DNA from: Clostridia bacterium
GTDB lineage: Bacteria; Bacillota; Clostridia; Lachnospirales; WQUN01
Direction of reading: 5' to 3'
Assembly: GCA_025997155.1 (NCBI GenBank)
Contig: BNUF01000012.1
Coordinates: 1-26,782, forward strand
Length of the DNA stretch: 26,782 nt
Position numbers and translations under genes: made by a program. Below the pieces are notes generated by a model. That model worked only from the letters and a program-made list of their open reading frames with translations. It was not told where the DNA came from and made no database searches. This document shows, piece after piece, positions 23,420-26,782 of the stretch; the stretch's first letter is position 1, and every line of letters starts with the position of its first letter.

Positions 23420-23456
23420 AAAAAAAACAAGTGGACTATATCCATTTGTTTTTTTT
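23420..23456. terminator. Bidirectional terminator between the DUF4367 gene and corA
   Basis: ACAAGTGG (23427-23434) pairs with CCATTTGT (23442-23449), with one G-T pair, around a seven-base loop. An A-run precedes it and a T-run follows. It ends the sigma/anti-sigma transcript on the plus strand and the corA transcript on the minus strand. One arm and its T-run encode the Lys-Lys-Asn-Lys-Trp end of CorA. Confidence 0.8.
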
Positions 23457-24359
23457 GACAAGCGTATACATAGCGAGGGAAACCGTCGCCATAATCGCGA
23501 GTGCCATCGGGTAGCCGTGAACCCAGTGCAACTCGGGCATCATATCGAAGTTCATACCGTAGATGCCCGTGATTACCGTGAGCGGTCCGAAAAACATCGT
23601 GAATACGGTAAGGCGCGTGACGATTTCGTTTGTACGCATTGTGAGTTTTGAGTCGTAGACAAGGACGAGTTCGTTTCCAAGCGAGTAGAGGTTCTCCGCG
23701 AATCCGTAAAGGCTCTTAAAACGCGAGTCAATCATCTTGAACGCTTTGCGCTGTTTCGGAAAGGCGGAACTGTCGTCCGCCAGCATCTGTTCGCCGATAT
23801 GGGACATTGCGCGGAGCTGTTTTTTCAGGGTGTACGACTGTTTGCGGAGGATATTTATTTTCTCGAACTGGCTCGGGAGCGCGCTTTCGGTGATTTCTGT
23901 CGTAAGAGCTTCCATATTGTCCTCAAGGAGTTCAAGTATTTCCGAAAAGTCGAACAGAATCTGCTGGAATATGATTTTGTATAATTTTATAATCTTGCCG
24001 TTGCCCGCGGCGCGCGCCGTTTTTTCGAGAAGTGCCTCGAGGTAGGTCAGGCGCGGGTCGTCGTGCTGGGGGATTACGAACACGAGATATTTTTTTGAAA
24101 CATATATGTTGATTTCGCGGAGCAGTACCGTTTTTGGAAGAAGTTCGGGGTGCACAAGGCTTATGAAGTCGTAGTTGTCGAAAACGGCGTAACGCACGCT
24201 CTCGTCAAGGTTCGTACACTCGATTACGGTGCTGTGGTCGAAGTCGAAACTTTTTTGCAGCTCGATAATATCCTTCGGGCGGCACGAAATAAACAGCGTA
24301 TCCTCGGGATTCGTTACCGTTTCGGGTTCTGCGCCTGTCGTGAAGTCGAATATTTTCAT
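23436..24359 (-). CDS. corA: CorA-family divalent cation transporter
   Basis: CorA proteins are pentameric membrane channels for Mg2+ and sometimes Co2+ or Ni2+. The 307-residue protein has a long cytoplasmic domain with extended helices, a first membrane helix (about 248-266), the selectivity motif YGMNF (GMN at 268-270), a short loop MMPELHWVHGYP, and a second helix (about 283-300) ending in a basic tail KKNKW. The start at 24359 overlaps the larE stop as ATGA with no own ribosome binding site, so translation is probably coupled to larE. The link with LarE, which serves a nickel cofactor in characterised systems, is suggestive but not proof of nickel transport. Confidence 0.92.
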   Translation of the reverse strand: MKIFDFTTGAEPETVTNPEDTLFISCRPKDIIELQKSFDFDHSTVIECTNLDESVRYAVFDNYDFISLVHPELLPKTVLLREINIYVSKKYLVFVIPQHDDPRLTYLEALLEKTARAAGNGKIIKLYKIIFQQILFDFSEILELLEDNMEALTTEITESALPSQFEKINILRKQSYTLKKQLRAMSHIGEQMLADDSSAFPKQRKAFKMIDSRFKSLYGFAENLYSLGNELVLVYDSKLTMRTNEIVTRLTVFTMFFGPLTVITGIYGMNFDMMPELHWVHGYPMALAIMATVSLAMYTLVKKNKWI

Positions 24360-25162
24360 AGCGGTAAAGAGGCGTTACTGCTCCCTGTACGATATCCCAG
24401 TATGTCGATTGCGGTGTACAGGAATCCGATTTCCTTGAATTTGTCTGAAACAGAACGGCGCAGACTCTCGTCCGACAGGAGGGCGAACCCCGCGCCGTCC
24501 GTTTCGATTCGGGCAAGGCTGTCGTGGTAGCGGACGCGGATTTGTTTAAAACCCTTGTCGATTAGGTACTGCTCCGCCTTGTCGATTTTTTCGATTTTGT
24601 CGGGTGTCATATCCTCGCCGTACTGGAAACGGGAGGAAAGGCAGGCGAAACTCTGCTTGTCCCATGTCGGCAGGGCAAGTTCTTTTGAGAGTTCGCGGAT
24701 TTCTTTTTTTGTCAGTCCCGCCTCGCGCAGGGGGCTGTGGATTCCGCACTCGGAAACGGCGGCTAGCCCGGGGCGGTAGTCGCCGCCGTCGTCGACATTC
24801 GAACCCTCGGCTATGTGCCGTATGCCGTGTTCCTCTGAAATGCGGCGGATAACCGTGAAAAGTTCCGTTTTGCAGAGGTAACAGCGGTTTGGCGGGTTAT
24901 GGCGAAAATTATCATTGTCAAATTCGTTGGTTTGTGTAATAATATGGGGAACGACCAGAAATTTCGCGTACTCCGCCGCCGCCGCCACCTCGCGTTCGGG
25001 AAAGGACGGGGATTTCGCGGTCACGGCGAGGACGTTTTCCGCCCCCAGCGCGTCTTTGGCGGCGCGTAACAAAAGCGTCGAGTCGACACCCGCCGAATAC
25101 GCCACGGCGACTTTTCCGTAGTTTCGCAAAATATCCTGTAATTTAATATATTTTGTGTCCAT
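24356..25162 (-). CDS. larE: LarE-family ATP-dependent sulfurtransferase (PP-loop)
   Basis: In lactate racemase maturation LarE adenylates and thiolates a pyridinium precursor of the nickel-pincer cofactor, in some members sacrificing its own cysteine sulfur. The 268-residue protein shows the PP-loop YSAGVDSTLLL (22-32), SPSFPEREVA, a CxxC in NRCYLCKTE (Cys94, Cys97), EGSNVDD, and a FACLSSRFQYG segment in which Cys174 matches the sacrificial-cysteine position. LarA, LarB and LarC are not in the window, so the substrate is uncertain and another thiolation role is possible. The start at 25162 has GAGAGGA upstream. It heads a larE-corA operon with its own promoter. Confidence 0.88.
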   Translation of the reverse strand: MDTKYIKLQDILRNYGKVAVAYSAGVDSTLLLRAAKDALGAENVLAVTAKSPSFPEREVAAAAEYAKFLVVPHIITQTNEFDNDNFRHNPPNRCYLCKTELFTVIRRISEEHGIRHIAEGSNVDDGGDYRPGLAAVSECGIHSPLREAGLTKKEIRELSKELALPTWDKQSFACLSSRFQYGEDMTPDKIEKIDKAEQYLIDKGFKQIRVRYHDSLARIETDGAGFALLSDESLRRSVSDKFKEIGFLYTAIDILGYRTGSSNASLPL

Positions 25163-25186
25163 AGTTATTATCCTCTCATTTTACAC

Positions 25187-25216
25187 TTGAATTAATAACC
25201 CTTTTTATGATATAAT
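25187..25216 (+). promoter_or_regulatory. Sigma-A-type promoter for the putative glycoside hydrolase
   Basis: TTGAAT (25187-25192) is followed after 18 bases by a perfect TATAAT (25211-25216), about 49 bases before the coding start. The -10 box overlaps that of the opposing larE promoter. Confidence 0.65.
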
Positions 25217-25240
25217 AAACTATATTGGTCTACTTTTCAA
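25212..25240 (-). promoter_or_regulatory. Sigma-A-type promoter for larE-corA
   Basis: On the minus strand TTGAAA (25240-25235) and TATTAT (25217-25212) are separated by exactly 17 bases, about 50 bases before the larE start. Confidence 0.65.
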
Positions 25241-25264
25241 GTAGATACCACAAGGAATGATTAT

Positions 25265-26449
25265 ATGCGTATCTTAAAGTTTGCTATACCCGCAGTCGTA
25301 ATTGTCTTTATCGCCGCCGTCGCGTATTTTTTTGTACATAACACGCCCGAGGGCGTTTTGGTTGCCACAGGGCTTGCCGAACCCCAGCAGGCGTTGTTCA
25401 AAAACACAGAAGCCTATTTCGCCCAGCCCGAGGCGGATTTTTCGCTGTACCCGCCAAAAGCTACCGTCGTTCGCGGGGTTTATGTGAGCGCGACACACGC
25501 GGGAATGGACACCTACCTTGACCCGCTGCTTGAACTTTGCCGCCAAACCGAAATAAACGCTATGGTAATCGACGTCAAAACGGACGACGGCACGGTCACT
25601 TTCAAGGGAATCCCCGCCGCCGACTCTATCGGAATGTCAAGCCCATATATCGGCGATATCGGCGCGTTAATGGAAAAACTTTCCGAAAACGGCGTCTATC
25701 CGATTGCGCGTGTCGTCGCGTTTAAGGACAACGGAGCGAACGAGGCACACCCCGATTTATACATCAAAAATACGGACGGCTCGCTCTGGCGCGACAACAG
25801 TTCCCAAAAAAGCACGTGGCTTAACCCCTACAACAAAGCGTCGTGGGATTATGTTCTGGATATCGCCAAAGGCGCGGCGCAGGCAGGTTTTAAGGAAATC
25901 CAGTTTGACTATATCCGTTTCGACACCTCAAGCCGCCTGAACGGCGCGGATTTCGGCGACACCGAGGGCAAAAGCCGCACGGACATTATCACCGAGTTCA
26001 CAAAATACGCGGCGGAAGCTCTGCACGAGTACGGCGTGTTCGTTGCGGCGGACGTGTACGGCACTATAATCGAAAGCAAAATCGATTCGGATATTGTCGG
26101 GCAGAACTATGTCGAAATGTCTAGATATCTCGACTACATTTGCCCTATGGTCTACCCTTCACACTATGCGGACGGCTCGTTCGGCGTGACATATCCCGAC
26201 CTCGACCCCTACGCGATTATCAAAAACTCGATGGACGGCTCGAACAAGGTACTCGCGGACACGGAGAACCACGCGATTGTACGCCCGTGGATTCAGGGTT
26301 TCACCGCGTCGTGGCTTCGCCACTACATTCCCTACGGCGACAACGAACTTCGGACACAGGAAAAAGCCGTGTATGACGCGGGGCTTACGGAATGGCTCGT
26401 TTGGAACCCGTCCTCAAGGTACAGCGCGGGGGCGTATGAACCCCGATGA
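25265..26449 (+). CDS. Membrane-anchored putative glycoside hydrolase, DUF4015 type
   Basis: This 394-residue protein has an uncleaved-looking N-terminal membrane segment (5-24) and an extracytoplasmic TIM-barrel-like domain. Family landmarks are VRGVYVSATHAGMD, MVIDVKTDDG, YPIARVVAFKD, STWLNPYNKASWDYVLDIAK, GFKEIQFDYIRFD, and DYICPMVYPSHYADG. DUF4015 proteins are predicted glycosyl hydrolases with no firmly known substrate; envelope or secreted polysaccharide is a reasonable guess. The start at 25265 has AAGGA upstream. It is divergent from larE with overlapping promoters. The stop overlaps the start of the next gene as ATGA, so the two are probably coupled. Confidence 0.88.
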   Translation: MRILKFAIPAVVIVFIAAVAYFFVHNTPEGVLVATGLAEPQQALFKNTEAYFAQPEADFSLYPPKATVVRGVYVSATHAGMDTYLDPLLELCRQTEINAMVIDVKTDDGTVTFKGIPAADSIGMSSPYIGDIGALMEKLSENGVYPIARVVAFKDNGANEAHPDLYIKNTDGSLWRDNSSQKSTWLNPYNKASWDYVLDIAKGAAQAGFKEIQFDYIRFDTSSRLNGADFGDTEGKSRTDIITEFTKYAAEALHEYGVFVAADVYGTIIESKIDSDIVGQNYVEMSRYLDYICPMVYPSHYADGSFGVTYPDLDPYAIIKNSMDGSNKVLADTENHAIVRPWIQGFTASWLRHYIPYGDNELRTQEKAVYDAGLTEWLVWNPSSRYSAGAYEPR

Positions 26450-26782
26450 AGAAAAAAGCCGTATTAACTATGCCCCAAAAGCGAAAGATACTCCTGATGA
26501 CATACATTGCGCGGCTCGAGAGGGAAAAACCCGCTCTTGTCGCGGAGTATTTTTTGCACGACTACATATATCGGCAAAACGCCCAGACGAGAATCTGTGT
26601 CGTCGCGGGCTGCGCGCTAATTTTCGCGGTACATTCTGTCGATAAACTATTTAAAGCGGACACCGACCTGACGGTCTTTTTTGAAGAGGATTTATACCGC
26701 GCCTTTTTCTTCACGATACTGGCTGTCGCCGTCTCCACGGTGATAAGCACAATCAAGGCGTACAAGGATTACAAAATACAAA
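26446..26782 (+). CDS. Partial hypothetical membrane protein, runs off the window
   Basis: An open frame begins at ATG 26446-26448, overlapping the hydrolase stop (ATGA), and continues to the last base without a stop, at least 112 codons. An internal ATG at 26470 (MPQKRKILLMTYIARLE) is an alternative start. The product has a basic N-terminus, a soluble helical part (REKPALVAEYFLHDYIYR), and two hydrophobic segments: ICVVAGCALIFAVHSV and AFFFTILAVAVSTVIS. They are separated by a short acidic loop (KADTDLTVFFEEDL). The family is not recognised. The overlap suggests co-expression with the DUF4015 protein. Confidence 0.7.
   Translation, partial: MKKKAVLTMPQKRKILLMTYIARLEREKPALVAEYFLHDYIYRQNAQTRICVVAGCALIFAVHSVDKLFKADTDLTVFFEEDLYRAFFFTILAVAVSTVISTIKAYKDYKIQ

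Noticed and set aside
1..26782. CRISPR arrays, tRNA or rRNA genes, prophage structural genes, toxin-antitoxin pairs
   Set aside because: No regularly spaced repeats, cloverleaf-like segments, rRNA-like sequence or recognisable phage or toxin products were seen on either strand.

Overview
The window looks like a chromosomal piece of a spore-forming, Gram-positive clostridial bacterium (Bacillota, class Clostridia). This rests on a cotJA-cotJB-cotJC spore-coat operon, an SLH-domain surface protein, a LysM-G5 envelope protein, strong AGGAGG-type ribosome binding sites, several TTG or GTG starts, a TPP riboswitch on thiW, and sigma-A promoters with 17-base spacers. No rRNA, tRNA or CRISPR array was seen, and no gene-free stretch exceeds 300 bases.

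Region 1 (1-2000) is a decayed accessory patch. A frameshifted IS3-family transposase remnant lies against an 831-bp IS5-family insertion with 19-bp perfect terminal inverted repeats and a TTA target duplication. Its transposase carries three lesions. Beyond it, on the minus strand, sit a ParA ATPase with a probable late frameshift and the beginning of a partner gene cut by the IS. The patch abuts cotJC, which is broken after about 36 codons, while cotJA and cotJB are intact (2126-2530).

Region 2 (2600-5550) holds gap (glycolytic GAPDH) with its own promoter and terminator, an NCS1/CytX-like transporter, and a small FlgN-like protein transcribed the other way.

Region 3 (5546-12933) is the most distinctive part: a four-gene minus-strand signalling operon behind a clear sigma-A promoter. 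It encodes a transmembrane chemoreceptor with a chain of about six HAMP-like modules, a 1107-residue hybrid histidine kinase (Cache, GAF, HisKA, HATPase, REC, Hpt), a REC/HD-GYP protein predicted to degrade cyclic di-GMP, and a separate Hpt protein. Together they could form a multistep phosphorelay linked to cyclic di-GMP turnover.

Region 4 (12942-20352) is a tightly packed minus-strand run: SLH surface protein, LysM-G5 membrane protein, prmA, rsmE, a receiver-like protein without its phosphorylation site, a cysteine desulfurase and a histidyl-tRNA synthetase. Most junctions are short gaps or overlaps, which suggests translational coupling.

Region 5 (20479-26782) contains an unrecognised beta-rich protein, thiW under a complete promoter/TPP aptamer/terminator unit, an ECF-type sigma factor with a DUF4367 membrane partner, and a larE-corA pair. 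It ends with a divergently transcribed membrane-anchored DUF4015-type putative glycoside hydrolase, followed by a membrane protein gene that runs off the window. The larE and hydrolase promoters overlap at their -10 boxes.
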